A stretch of DNA of 64,000 bases from Desulfobacteraceae bacterium (GCA_030613055.1 JAUWMR010000017.1:1-64000), one strand, 5' to 3'; positions 52,188 to 61,511 are shown, numbered from the stretch's first letter. Made by a program: numbers and translations. Notes: a model not told the origin generated them from the sequence alone.

Positions 52188-53993
52188 ATGTCTGAGCACT
52201 ATAAGATAAGGGAAGAAGAACTGCTGTTTATACTTAATGAGCAATTGGGCTACGGTGACCTGTGCAATTTTGAACGGTATAGAGAACTTTCTCCAGATAC
52301 ATTGGATATGCTTGTGACAGAGGCGATTAAATTTGCAAAGGGTGTTTTTGATCCACTTCAATCTGTAGGAGAAAGAAACGGTACAAAATATAAAAACGGT
52401 CAGGTTTATCTGGCTCCAGGATTCAAGGAAGCCTTTAAACTGTGCGGGGAAAATGGATGGATTGCAGCCGTAAGAGATACAACATACGGAGGGCAGGGTT
52501 TTCCCAACATGATGAGAATTGTAATTAGTGACATCTTTTCCGGGGCATGTCTCTGTCTACATTTCATATCGAGCCTGACACACGGGGCAGGGCACCTTAT
52601 CGAAAGTTCTGGCTCCGAGGAGTTAAAGGAGCGATTTGTTTCTAAGATGTATGGGGGAAAGTGGAGCGGCACTATGGCCTTGACAGAGCCTGATGCAGGA
52701 AGCAACCTGGCAAACATAAAGACAATAGCCAAGAGGGAAAACGGTCATTTTAAGATTAAGGGAACCAAACAGTTTATAACCTATGCTGAACACGATGCGA
52801 CTGAAAATATTATTCAGCTATTACTTGCAAGAATTGAAGGGGCTCCAGAAGGAGTGAGAGGGCTCTCGTTGTTTGTGATTCCAAAGATCCTTGTAAATCA
52901 AGACGGAACTTTAGGGAAGCCGAACGATGTAGTATGTGGGGGAATTGAGGAAAAGCTGGGTTTGCATGCTTCACCAACCTGTGTGATGAACTTCGGGGAG
53001 AATGATGAATGCATAGGATACCTGTGTGGTGAAGAAAATATGGGGCTTCCACATATGTTCCAGATGATGAATGAGGCCCGGATTAACACAGGAGCATGCA
53101 GTGTGGCTATAGCCAGTACTGCCTATCTAAATGCCCTTGAATACTGTAAAACTCGGGTTCAAGGTTTTGATATAGCAAAAAGAAAGGAAGGTTTTGTTCC
53201 AATTATTGATCACCCTGATGTCAGGCGAATGCTGCTCTGGATGAAAGCAATGGTCGATGGAATGCGATCTATGATATACACAACCGCCCTGTTTGTGGAT
53301 ATGGCTGAAGAGAATTCCGATGATTCGGAAAAAGAGCGGTATGGTCTCTTGTTAGATTTTATGACTCCCATTGTAAAGGCGTACTGCTCAGAGATGGGTT
53401 TTCGTGTTTGTGAAATTGCTATCCAATGTCTCGGAGGGTACGGATACTGCGAGGAATACCCCTTGGAACAGTATCTAAGGGATTCTAAGATCTTTTCTAT
53501 CTATGAAGGAACGAGTGGAATCCAGTCCCTGGATCTATTGGGACGCAAGATGAGGATGAAACATGGCAGAGCACTTCAGACTTTTATTGACGAACTGGAT
53601 GGTTTTATCGAGAAAAATAGAGGAACCAAGAGATTTTCGGGGGAAATGGATCTCTTCCGTAAGGCTTTGAATCGGCTGAAGAAGATTTCTGAAGCTATGG
53701 CTTCAAAAATGGGGGTTGACCCCCTTCATGCAGCCTCTTACTCTCACGCGCTTTTACGTTGTTATGGTGATGTAATTGTAAGCTGGAGGCTCTTAGACAT
53801 GGGAATTATAGCAGAAAAAAAACTTTCGAACAATAAACTTTCGAACACAAGTGGGAAGAAACTATTTTATGAAGGTAAAATATTTCAAGCAACCTATTTA
53901 ACCAATACCGTCCTACCGCAGACCATGGCCCTTTTGGACACGTGTATCAGGGAAGGCAGGGAAATTATTGAAATCCCTGAGGATTCCTTCTAA
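52188..53993 (+). CDS. Acyl-CoA dehydrogenase, long (~600-residue) DmdC-like class
   Basis: 601 residues; the standard ACAD core (GTMALTEPDAGSNLANI, IQCLGGYGYCEEYPLEQYLRD, IYEGTSGIQSLDLLG with the catalytic Glu) is preceded by an N-terminal helical extension (FILNEQLGYGDL region) and followed by a ~130-residue C-terminal domain. This is the layout of 3-methylmercaptopropionyl-CoA dehydrogenase DmdC and related branched/substituted acyl-CoA enzymes. AGGAG lies before the ATG. Near the C-terminus a NNKLSNTSGKK stretch repeats KLSN, a minor low-complexity feature. Confidence 0.92.
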   Translation: MSEHYKIREEELLFILNEQLGYGDLCNFERYRELSPDTLDMLVTEAIKFAKGVFDPLQSVGERNGTKYKNGQVYLAPGFKEAFKLCGENGWIAAVRDTTYGGQGFPNMMRIVISDIFSGACLCLHFISSLTHGAGHLIESSGSEELKERFVSKMYGGKWSGTMALTEPDAGSNLANIKTIAKRENGHFKIKGTKQFITYAEHDATENIIQLLLARIEGAPEGVRGLSLFVIPKILVNQDGTLGKPNDVVCGGIEEKLGLHASPTCVMNFGENDECIGYLCGEENMGLPHMFQMMNEARINTGACSVAIASTAYLNALEYCKTRVQGFDIAKRKEGFVPIIDHPDVRRMLLWMKAMVDGMRSMIYTTALFVDMAEENSDDSEKERYGLLLDFMTPIVKAYCSEMGFRVCEIAIQCLGGYGYCEEYPLEQYLRDSKIFSIYEGTSGIQSLDLLGRKMRMKHGRALQTFIDELDGFIEKNRGTKRFSGEMDLFRKALNRLKKISEAMASKMGVDPLHAASYSHALLRCYGDVIVSWRLLDMGIIAEKKLSNNKLSNTSGKKLFYEGKIFQATYLTNTVLPQTMALLDTCIREGREIIEIPEDSF

Positions 53994-54185
53994 ATAGCCT
54001 GCTGGGGGAAAATTGGAATTCTAATTGATCCTTCCGGAATACGTCCCTTTTTATTGGCAAATGTTGGTAAACCGTCCGCACTCAAATATCTTATGGCCGA
54101 GCAAACGACTTTGTGCTTTAAAGCGCAGCCAATCCCTTGCAAAAATTGCTAAGGAATAGATAAAATCACTGATGTGGAGTCTCCA

Positions 54186-54977
54186 ATGGAAACTATTGTA
54201 ATGATTAAACAAGTACCGGACACAACTGAGATAAGAATCGATCCCAGTACCGGAAACCTTATAAGGGAAGGCATAGAGAGCATCATTAATCCTGATGATC
54301 GCCATGCAATAGAAGCGGCGCTACAAATAAAAGAGAAACTGGGCGGCAGTATAATAGCCATTTGTATGGGACCTTCTCAGGCGATTGATGCCATATCCGA
54401 AGCCCTGGGTTTTGGTGTGGATAGAGGTATCCTGCTTACCGATAAATGCTTTGCTGGAGCAGATACCTGGGCGACCTCTTTTACTTTGGGACGCGCTGTA
54501 GAGAAGATCAATAACTATGACCTTATTATTTGCGGGCAGCAGGCTATAGATGGGGACACGGCCCAGGTAGGTCCACAGTTGGCAGAATACTTACATATTC
54601 CGCAGATTACGTATGTTAAAGGAATAAAGGAAATAACGGAAAAAAAGATCGTGGCCAAACGTTTAGTTGAAAGTGGATATGAAATAATTGGATGCGGTTT
54701 GCCTGCGCTGCTCACGGTTGTGAGAGAGTTAAATAAAACACGATTTCCAAGATTCGACTGGTTAATTGATGCGTGTAATAAAAGGGCACCCATAGAAATT
54801 TGGAATGCAGCTGACTTAGGGGTCAAGGCCTACCAGGTAGGACTTCAGGGTTCATTTACCAATGTAATTAGTACATATACGCCGACGTTTAAAAGACGGG
54901 GGGAAATTCTGGAGGGGGATTCCCAAAGAATGGTTGAGGACTTATTGACGAGACTAGAAGAGAATCACTTGGTGTAG
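54186..54977 (+). CDS. etfB: Electron transfer flavoprotein beta subunit
   Basis: 263 residues from the ATG at 54186 (GGAG 6 bases upstream; GTG at 54174 overlaps that site). EtfB signatures IVMIKQVPDTTEIRID, NPDDRHAIEAALQIKE, GVDRGILLTD, LIICGQQAIDGDTAQVGPQLA, VVRELNKTRFPRF. With the alpha subunit it accepts electrons from the cluster's ACADs. The NPDD/HAIE stretch and the long linker GQQAIDGDTAQVGP are shared with ETFs that bind a second flavin in electron bifurcation, but this cannot be proved here. A 190-base gap separates it from the ACAD upstream. Confidence 0.92.
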   Translation: METIVMIKQVPDTTEIRIDPSTGNLIREGIESIINPDDRHAIEAALQIKEKLGGSIIAICMGPSQAIDAISEALGFGVDRGILLTDKCFAGADTWATSFTLGRAVEKINNYDLIICGQQAIDGDTAQVGPQLAEYLHIPQITYVKGIKEITEKKIVAKRLVESGYEIIGCGLPALLTVVRELNKTRFPRFDWLIDACNKRAPIEIWNAADLGVKAYQVGLQGSFTNVISTYTPTFKRRGEILEGDSQRMVEDLLTRLEENHLV

Positions 54978-55060
54978 ATAATAGGTTGGAAAAGGTTTCA
55001 GGCTATTTGGCAAATCGGATGTAGTGCTCTCAAAAACTTACAGGCAGGTTGGAGACGAAA

Positions 55061-56245
55061 ATGTCTATTTGGATCAAACATGAACTTTGTAGCGGTTGTG
55101 GTGCTTGTGTTAAGGTATGTCCATATGCTGCAGTAGAAATTATCGACACAAAAGCGTGCATAAACGAGCGTTGCACGGAATGTGGCGTATGTCTGACCTC
55201 GTGCAAAGAAAAGGCCATCTTGACGGATGTCACAGAAAAAACAGTCCCTGACTTTAGCGACAGAAAGGGAGTTTGGGTTTTTGCTGAACAAAGGGATGGT
55301 ATTCTCAATCGTGTGACTTTTGAGCTATTAGGGATTGGACAGTTGCTTGCAAAGGAGTTGAACCAGGAATTATCAGCGATTGTTTTGGGTAGTAAAATTG
55401 ATAAATTGATTGATCCGCTTGCAGAATTTGGAGCAGAGAATATTTACATAGCAATACATCCTTCCCTGAATGACTACAGGACAATCGCCTATACATCCGT
55501 TATTAGTAAGTTGGTGAGGGAATACAAGCCAAACATATTATTGATAGGTGCGACCCATACGGGGCGTGATTTAGCACCTCGACTTTCCCGGCGTCTTGGA
55601 GTGGGCTTGACAGCTGATTGTACTGAACTATCGATAGATCCTGAACATGGGGATCTCTTACAGACCAGGCCAGCATTTGGCGGAAATCTCATGGCCACCA
55701 TTATTAATCGATATTCCCGTCCCCAGATGGCGACAGTAAGGCCAGGGGTGATGCAACAGATTAAGGGGAAAAGCCCTAATGGTCCCCGGAAAATAATAAA
55801 ATCTGTTAGCCTGAGCGAAAAAGAAATAATGACGAGGATCCTGGAAGTAGTTAAAGAGGAAAGACAGAAGGTCAATTTAAATGAGGCTAAAGTGATCATA
55901 ACTGGCGGGAGGGGCGTAGGTTCATTGGAAGGAATGAAGAAACTGGAAGCGCTGGCTGATTTATTGGGTGGAGAAGTGGGCGGCACAAGAGTGGCTGTGG
56001 AAGAAGGGTGGGTAACTGTTGAGCGACAGATCGGCCAAACAGGTCAAACCGTCAGACCGGATCTCTACTTCGCCTGTGGCATATCGGGGGCTATCCAGCA
56101 TAGGGCCGGAATACTTGGTTCAAAATATATCATTGCTATCAACAAAGACCCCATGGCCCCCATCTTTCAGGTTGCCGACTGGGGCATTGTAGGTGACATT
56201 CATGAGGTCGTTCCATTGTTGACCGAAAAGCTTCAACAAAGGTGA
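55061..56245 (+). CDS. etfA: Electron transfer flavoprotein alpha subunit with N-terminal 2[4Fe-4S] ferredoxin
   Basis: 394 residues from the ATG at 55061 (GGAG 6 bases upstream). Residues 1-60 are a ferredoxin: Cys10-13-16-20 in CSGCGACVKVCP and Cys38-41-44-48 in CTECGVCLTSC, enough for two [4Fe-4S] clusters. Then comes the EtfA domain (LLIGATHTGRDLAPRLS, TADCTELSIDP, TRPAFGGNLMAT, VRPGVMQ) and the FAD-binding tail CGISGAIQHRAG and IIAINKDPMAPIF. Similar fused EtfA chains occur in CarE of the caffeoyl-CoA reductase complex. The clusters give a route to or from ferredoxin or a membrane iron-sulfur oxidoreductase. Confidence 0.94.
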   Translation: MSIWIKHELCSGCGACVKVCPYAAVEIIDTKACINERCTECGVCLTSCKEKAILTDVTEKTVPDFSDRKGVWVFAEQRDGILNRVTFELLGIGQLLAKELNQELSAIVLGSKIDKLIDPLAEFGAENIYIAIHPSLNDYRTIAYTSVISKLVREYKPNILLIGATHTGRDLAPRLSRRLGVGLTADCTELSIDPEHGDLLQTRPAFGGNLMATIINRYSRPQMATVRPGVMQQIKGKSPNGPRKIIKSVSLSEKEIMTRILEVVKEERQKVNLNEAKVIITGGRGVGSLEGMKKLEALADLLGGEVGGTRVAVEEGWVTVERQIGQTGQTVRPDLYFACGISGAIQHRAGILGSKYIIAINKDPMAPIFQVADWGIVGDIHEVVPLLTEKLQQR

Positions 56246-56260
56246 ACTAAGGAGATAATA

Positions 56261-57394
56261 ATGCTGCGCTCGAATGTTGAAGAATTGATTAAAAAATGTG
56301 CGATCCGATTTGTAGACAGCCAAATTAGACCTCTGGCTCGAAAGTGGGATGAAAACAAGCAGTATCCTCTCGAGAACATGAAGAAATTCGCCGAACTTGG
56401 ATTACTGGGGCTAAGAATACCCAAACAATATGGGGGATCTGGAAGGGGACTGTTTGATGCAGTCATCGTTCTTGAGCAGATAGCCAAGGCGGACGCGAGT
56501 ACGGCTGTGAACCTCCATGTCCAGCTTAATGCATCGCCTCTCTACATCATGTTATATAGTGGGGAAGAAGTGAAAAAGAAATTCCTGCCCGCTCTGGTTT
56601 CGGGAAAAGTTCTTTTTTCAATGGCCCAAACAGAACCTGAGGTTGGGTCAAATTTAACTGAGTTAAGAACCCTGGCTCGATCCGAAGGATCACATTATGT
56701 GGTCAATGGGACCAAATCAATGATCACCATGGGTGCGAATGCGGATGTCCATCTTGTTTATCTTCGATTTGATGATGATTCCATAGGATGCCTGCTGTTA
56801 GAAAAAGATACAGAGGGCTTTTCAGTTGGAAAAAGCGAAGATTTCCTCGGTATGCGGGGTCTGGGTTCTGCTGAATTGGTCTTTCAAGATTGCCAGGTTC
56901 CCGAAGAGAATGTGTTACTAAAAGGTCCTGGATCCCTTAGGAAAATGCTAACAATGTTCAATGGTACAAGAGTAGGACTCGCAAGCATTTCACTGGGTAT
57001 TGCAGAAGCAGCGTTTGAAGAAGCTCTAAGATATTCAAAGTTGAGAACCGTCTCCGGCAAACCATTGATAGCCCTTCAGGGACTTCAATGGAAGCTGGCG
57101 GATATGGCTGTAAATGTGGAAGCAATGAAGCATTTGGTTTATTCGGCTGCACAGGACACAAAGTTAAATGGTTTCCCGGATCAATTTACTTCTTCGGCTG
57201 CGAGAATCGTTGCCAGTGAAGGGGCCGTAAAGATCACAAACATGGCAATGGATATATTCGGAGGGTATGGATATTCTAAAGAGTTATCAATTGAACGCTA
57301 TTTGAGAGATGCAAGAGGTATGATCTATGTGGGAGGAACGACAGATATTTTGAGAAACGCAATAGGCGCGTATTTGTATAAAAAAAATGTTTAG
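56261..57394 (+). CDS. Acyl-CoA dehydrogenase without a recognisable Glu base
   Basis: 377 residues with MAQTEPEVGSNLTELRT, VVNGTKSMITMG, IFGGYGYSKELSIERYLRD. Position 376 of medium-chain ACADs is Gly (IYVGGTTDIL) and the isovaleryl-type Glu position appears to be Thr (MFNGTRVGLAS). The base must be elsewhere, as in cyclohexenecarboxyl-CoA dehydrogenase where an Asp serves, or the protein may run reductively. It starts 15 bases after etfA with a good AAGGAG site, the usual order for an ACAD/ETF complex of bifurcating type. Function beyond ACAD is uncertain. Confidence 0.9.
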   Translation: MLRSNVEELIKKCAIRFVDSQIRPLARKWDENKQYPLENMKKFAELGLLGLRIPKQYGGSGRGLFDAVIVLEQIAKADASTAVNLHVQLNASPLYIMLYSGEEVKKKFLPALVSGKVLFSMAQTEPEVGSNLTELRTLARSEGSHYVVNGTKSMITMGANADVHLVYLRFDDDSIGCLLLEKDTEGFSVGKSEDFLGMRGLGSAELVFQDCQVPEENVLLKGPGSLRKMLTMFNGTRVGLASISLGIAEAAFEEALRYSKLRTVSGKPLIALQGLQWKLADMAVNVEAMKHLVYSAAQDTKLNGFPDQFTSSAARIVASEGAVKITNMAMDIFGGYGYSKELSIERYLRDARGMIYVGGTTDILRNAIGAYLYKKNV

Positions 57395-57460
57395 ATATGC
57401 GAATATGTTTGTTGGGGAGAGCCGATGGCTTTCTCTAATTAAGGAAAGAGGCATTTTTTT

Positions 57461-59545
57461 ATGGAACAGTTTTTTTATCCACAATCCTTGGCTGTTATCG
57501 GTGCTTCACAAAAAGAAGGTAATCTTGCAAGGAATATTATTAAGAATTGTATGGAATTTGGTTATAAAGGTAATCTCCTTGGGGTAGGGAAAAAGCCAGG
57601 GAACGTATTTGACACGCCGATCCTTGATTCCATTGATGCCCTGCCAGAAGGAATTGACCTTGCAGTTATTTTGACCCCTGTGCAAAGTATACCTGGCATA
57701 ATGAGAAAATTGGGCAAAATAGGTGTCCAACGGATTATTATAGAAACAGGAGGATTTGGCGAATTCGATCCCAGTCGCCAGGCAGTAGAGAAGCAAATCC
57801 TTGAAATAATCCGCCGCTATGATCAGCATGTTATAGGGCCTAACTGTTTGGGCATAATCAATATGGAATCCGGGCTTTGCACCCCATTTGCCCCTTATCG
57901 TCGCAATATGCCCACTGGTAATGTCTCATTTGTCAGCCAGAGCGGTGGAATGGGAAGGGCTTTTTTTTCTGTCTTGGAGAACGAGGGAATTGGGCTGAAT
58001 AAGTTCGTTAGTATGGGAAATAAATTGGATATAGGGGAGGCAGAGTTGCTACAATATCTTCTCAATGATCCTGAAACGAGGATCATCTTTATGTATCTTG
58101 AAGATCTCCGGGAAGGACGCGAATTTTTACGTGTTGCTGCAAGTTCTGATAAGCCCATACTCGTCCATAAATCCAACCGAGGGCAAATGGGAAGCGCAAT
58201 AGCACTTTCCCATACCAAGGCCATGGCCACAGATGATCATGTTGTGGGTGCGGCACTGGACAAAGCAGGAGCAATTCGGATTAACAATACTTATGAACTG
58301 GGAAAGTTTCTTAAGGCATTCTCCATGCCTGCCCTGAGAGGACCAAATATCATGGTCATCAGCCGCAGCGGGGGACATGCCGTTGTTACTGCCGATGCCT
58401 GTGAAAGACAGGGCCTTCATTTGCCTCCTCTTCCGCCAGGACTTGTGAACAGGCTCCAAAACCATCTCCGAGCAAATGTAATAAGGCTTCAAAATCCCTT
58501 AGACATGGGAGATGTGTATGATTTGAAGGTGTTCCTTATGGCCGTTGAAGAAGTTTTGAAGCAGGAATCGATTCATGGGGTGGTTTTTATCCTTGTCTAC
58601 CCGGAATTTGTCTCTGCTAAAGACGTTAGGGAACTAATTCCCGGTTTAATAAAACTCATGGAGCAGTATCAAAAACCTGTAGCTGCAACATTCATTTCCT
58701 CCTTTGATGAAGTAAAAAAGCTCAAGCAAGAGTTCAGGCTTCCCATTTTCTCATTTTCTGAAGAAGCTGTAGAAGCATTGGCTGTTTCCTATCAGCACTA
58801 TCTTTTAAAAAAGATTAGGCAAGAACCAACCCACAATTTTCAAGCCTACTTTGCCCCCGCTGCTGCAGCATTATTGAAAAAGGCAAAGAAGAAAAAGAGG
58901 AATTTGCTTCTTCATGAGTCTTTTCAGGTGCTGGATGCCTATGGCCTTCCCATCACCCCCTATCAATTAGTTCATAACCCCACACAGGCCGTCAATTTTG
59001 CACATAAGGTAGGACTTCCAGTTGTTCTAAAAGTGGTTTCGCAAAAGGTTTTGCATAAAAGTAAACATGATGGCGTAAGATTACATTTGGACACATTTGC
59101 AAAGGTTCGCAAAGCATTCAAGGAAATGGAAACAAAGATGGTCGATTGTGAACTGAAAGATCAAGAAGGTGGGATAGTTATCCAGAAAATGATACCTGCT
59201 GCACAGGAGGTCATTTTAGGTGCTCGAAGAGATCCCAATCTGGGCCCGGTGGTTGCCTTTGGTTTAGGTGGCATCTATACAGAGCTTTTTAGGGATATTG
59301 TGATCCGTCTTGCTCCATTAAATAGATCGCAGGTAAAAAGAATGATCACCCAACTCAAAATTTTTCCCCTTCTTACCAAAACCGGACAGAACCAGGGAGT
59401 AGATCTCAAGCAGGTCGAAGAATGTTTATTGAAGGTGTCCGATCTCATAACGAGCTACGAAGAGATAGTGGAATTGGATATAAATCCTTTAATACTTTCT
59501 TCCTATGGGAATTCCATTGTCGACGCCCGGATCATTTTGCAATAA
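57461..59545 (+). CDS. ADP-forming acyl-CoA (acetate-CoA ligase type) synthetase
   Basis: 694 residues, alpha and beta parts in one chain: CoA-binding domain (residues 1-130, AVIGASQKEGNLARNIIKN), two flavodoxin-like succinyl-CoA-synthetase domains (130-460, VSFVSQSGGMGRAFFSVL) and ATP-grasp domain (~470-690, YGLPITPYQLV, GLPVVLKVVSQKVLHKS). The phosphorylated His of the family is in ALSHTKAMATDDH near residue 250. It turns acyl-CoA plus ADP and phosphate into acid plus ATP, giving substrate-level energy at the end of the pathway. Last gene of the arm. Confidence 0.93.
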   Translation: MEQFFYPQSLAVIGASQKEGNLARNIIKNCMEFGYKGNLLGVGKKPGNVFDTPILDSIDALPEGIDLAVILTPVQSIPGIMRKLGKIGVQRIIIETGGFGEFDPSRQAVEKQILEIIRRYDQHVIGPNCLGIINMESGLCTPFAPYRRNMPTGNVSFVSQSGGMGRAFFSVLENEGIGLNKFVSMGNKLDIGEAELLQYLLNDPETRIIFMYLEDLREGREFLRVAASSDKPILVHKSNRGQMGSAIALSHTKAMATDDHVVGAALDKAGAIRINNTYELGKFLKAFSMPALRGPNIMVISRSGGHAVVTADACERQGLHLPPLPPGLVNRLQNHLRANVIRLQNPLDMGDVYDLKVFLMAVEEVLKQESIHGVVFILVYPEFVSAKDVRELIPGLIKLMEQYQKPVAATFISSFDEVKKLKQEFRLPIFSFSEEAVEALAVSYQHYLLKKIRQEPTHNFQAYFAPAAAALLKKAKKKKRNLLLHESFQVLDAYGLPITPYQLVHNPTQAVNFAHKVGLPVVLKVVSQKVLHKSKHDGVRLHLDTFAKVRKAFKEMETKMVDCELKDQEGGIVIQKMIPAAQEVILGARRDPNLGPVVAFGLGGIYTELFRDIVIRLAPLNRSQVKRMITQLKIFPLLTKTGQNQGVDLKQVEECLLKVSDLITSYEEIVELDINPLILSSYGNSIVDARIILQ

Positions 59546-59938
59546 ATTGCAGGGAATTGAATTTACTCGAAAGACGAAGAAAAATATACATTTCAGTCTA
59601 TAGCATTAATATCTATAGTATCATTGAAAAGAAAAGCAACGAGAATAGCTTAAAAGAAAAACAAGATTTGAATTCAGAACTTGTCCGAAACAGTGATTGT
59701 GTGGTTCTTTTGAGAATCTATCCTTCTCTCGGTGAAATTATGCCCGGCCGTAGTTTTACATTTATTGTTCCCTCAATTTGTTCAGCTTATAATAGATTTC
59801 TCCTAAGGTTATAAGTTTTTCGTTAGTTCCCTGCTCAACAATTGCCCATGGACATTTTTCGGGTTTATAGATTACCCACAATCGTCGGATGTACTTATCT
59901 TGATAACCTCCACCCTGCCAGTTTCCGGGTCCTGGACA
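59546..59938. other. Intergenic region with possible degenerate small gene on the minus strand
   Basis: About 390 bases after the last plus-strand gene. On the minus strand, 59762 to about 59935 reads as protein-like sequence in two frames: YVQDPETGRVEVIKIS upstream, then after an apparent frame change RRLWVIYKPEKCPWAIVEQG and LGEIYYKLNKLREQ. This looks like a small gene broken by a frameshift; no family was recognised. The rest shows no feature. Confidence 0.25.
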
Positions 59939-59939
59939 T

Positions 59940-59984
59940 AAAAAAGGGTTACCGTTATTTATTAAATACGGCAACCCCTTTTTT
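59940..59984. terminator. Bidirectional rho-independent terminator
   Basis: AAAAAAGGGTT (59940-59950) pairs with AACCCCTTTTTT (59973-59984) and CCGTTAT with ATACGG inside, with one or two bulges. A run of Ts follows the stem on both strands. It sits between the plus-strand mutase operon and the minus-strand DctP gene, which converge here. Confidence 0.85.
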
Positions 59985-59999
59985 CAGTCAGAGCGTTAT

Positions 60000-61022
60000 C
60001 TACTGGTATTTTTTAATCATCGCCCTTACGGTTCCTACATAGTCCGCGGCCGGTAATCCCTTGGCACTCTTAGCCTTTATATAACCTTCAAAAACCGGCT
60101 GAACGGCCTTGGCCCAGCGAGCACTCTCTTCCGCGGAGAGCGGTATAATCTTATTGCCCTTGCTCAGGGTAAACTCTCGCCCGGCCTTATCGCTGTCATC
60201 CCATGCCTTGCCATGTTTTCCTATCCACTCGATACTGACCTCATTAAAGACCCTTTTGACGTCGGCTGGCAGGGAGTTCCACTTGCTGAGATTCATGGCC
60301 ACATAAAAACCGCACGTATAGCCCACGCTGAAGCACTCAATTGTGTACTTGACCACCTCGGCCTGTTTCCACCCTTTCAATACCTCTATCGGGCTGAAGG
60401 TTGCGTCCACGACACCCTTCTGGAGGGCCTCATAAACACCACCCTGTCCCATTGCAACAGGAACAGCGCCTAATGCCGAAACTGCCTTGGCAGCGGCGCC
60501 GACAGCGCGAACCTTAAGGCCTTTCATATCAGCCAGCTTGTACACGGGTTTCTTGCTGTGGAGGAGTCCAGGGCCATGGGCATGGACATACATAACCTTG
60601 ACCTTGGAAAGCTCTTTTGGCTTATAAAGGTTGTAAAAATCATTAATGATAAAAGTCGTAGCCTTGCCATCAGTGTAACCCATTGGCAGGTCCATTGCTT
60701 CCATTGCGGGAAAGACGCCCCGGCTGTAAGCGAAAACGGACATCCCGATATCGGAGATACCCTTCTTGATACCATCATAGATTTTGGGTCCCTTAAGTAA
60801 TGCCCCTCCTGGATAATATGTGATTTTCACCTTGCCGTTGGTACGTTTCTCAATTTCCTTTGCCCAAGAATCACCTAATTTCGCCTGAATATGTGTTGGT
60901 GGAAAAAAATTGCTGTAGCTGAGTTCTATTGGCCCCGCCTGTGCAGTATTTACACTAAACATGAAAAACACTCCCACAGCAACAACGAGAAAAAGTGCTA
61001 AAAATCCTCTTTTCGCCTTCAT
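60000..61022 (-). CDS. TRAP transporter periplasmic binding protein (DctP family), orphan
   Basis: 340 residues from the ATG at 61022 (AAGGAGG 6 bases upstream; the ATG 6 bases earlier lies in that site). Signal peptide about residues 1-29 (LALFLVVAVGVFFMF, cleavage near AQA). It keeps the carboxylate-binding Arg in GLKVRAVG, unlike the DctP at 1875-2891. MGQGGVYEALQKGVVDATF is the usual ligand loop. No DctQ/M gene is next to it, so it either feeds a transporter elsewhere or the system at 1-2891. It has its own promoter and a terminator right after its stop. Confidence 0.92.
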   Translation of the reverse strand: MKAKRGFLALFLVVAVGVFFMFSVNTAQAGPIELSYSNFFPPTHIQAKLGDSWAKEIEKRTNGKVKITYYPGGALLKGPKIYDGIKKGISDIGMSVFAYSRGVFPAMEAMDLPMGYTDGKATTFIINDFYNLYKPKELSKVKVMYVHAHGPGLLHSKKPVYKLADMKGLKVRAVGAAAKAVSALGAVPVAMGQGGVYEALQKGVVDATFSPIEVLKGWKQAEVVKYTIECFSVGYTCGFYVAMNLSKWNSLPADVKRVFNEVSIEWIGKHGKAWDDSDKAGREFTLSKGNKIIPLSAEESARWAKAVQPVFEGYIKAKSAKGLPAADYVGTVRAMIKKYQ

Positions 61023-61137
61023 ACTCATCCTCCTTATTAGATATTGAAATTAATAAAAATTAAAACAACTTCCCCAAATTTGCCGATTCTACTAGTAGTG
61101 ATGCTAATAAAAAATTTGTCTCCTTTCAAAACTTCTA

Positions 61138-61165
61138 ATTACATGCTAATCTATATACTTGTCAA
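61138..61165 (-). promoter_or_regulatory. Sigma-70-type promoter of the orphan DctP gene
   Basis: TTGACA (61165-61160) is a perfect -35 box and TGTAAT (61143-61138) is one base from the -10 consensus, 16 bases apart. The leader would be about 110 bases and contains the palindrome CTACTAGTAG (61089-61098), a possible operator. Confidence 0.6.
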
Positions 61166-61170
61166 GCCTA

Positions 61171-61511
61171 AAAAGTGCTCCGTTTGTATATTAAAAGACC
61201 TATGACAACCGCCAACACTAACCCTGAAAATGAACGAATCTCCCCCCAACAAAAAACTGCGAGATTTTGTCATTCTAATATATCAATTTGTCTCACCTTT
61301 TGAATATACACATAGATTTTACAAAAAGCGCTTTCAAGAATGCAGACAGGAAAACATTCATATCATTGAAAAACTTACGAAATTTAACAGCCCAAGAAAT
61401 CAGTATCCTCAAATGCTTTTTTTTGATACACAAAAAGAAAATGAGGGTTATTTTTATGAAATCCACAAAACTGATTGTATAATAAAACGCCCCGCATATG
61501 AGGAAAAAATA
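61171..61511 (+). other. AT-rich upstream region of the MmgE/PrpD gene
   Basis: 341 bases. An open frame continues upstream of the MmgE/PrpD start as far as 61230, but its translation is basic, aromatic and low-complexity, with no match to the family. The AT content is that of a control region. TATAAT at 61478-61483 could be a -10 box, though no good -35 lies 17 bases upstream. No other gene is supported. Confidence 0.4.

Noticed and set aside
61230-61511. N-terminal 94-residue extension of the MmgE/PrpD protein
   Set aside because: Composition is unlike the rest, no family match, and a normal family start with a ribosome site exists at 61512.
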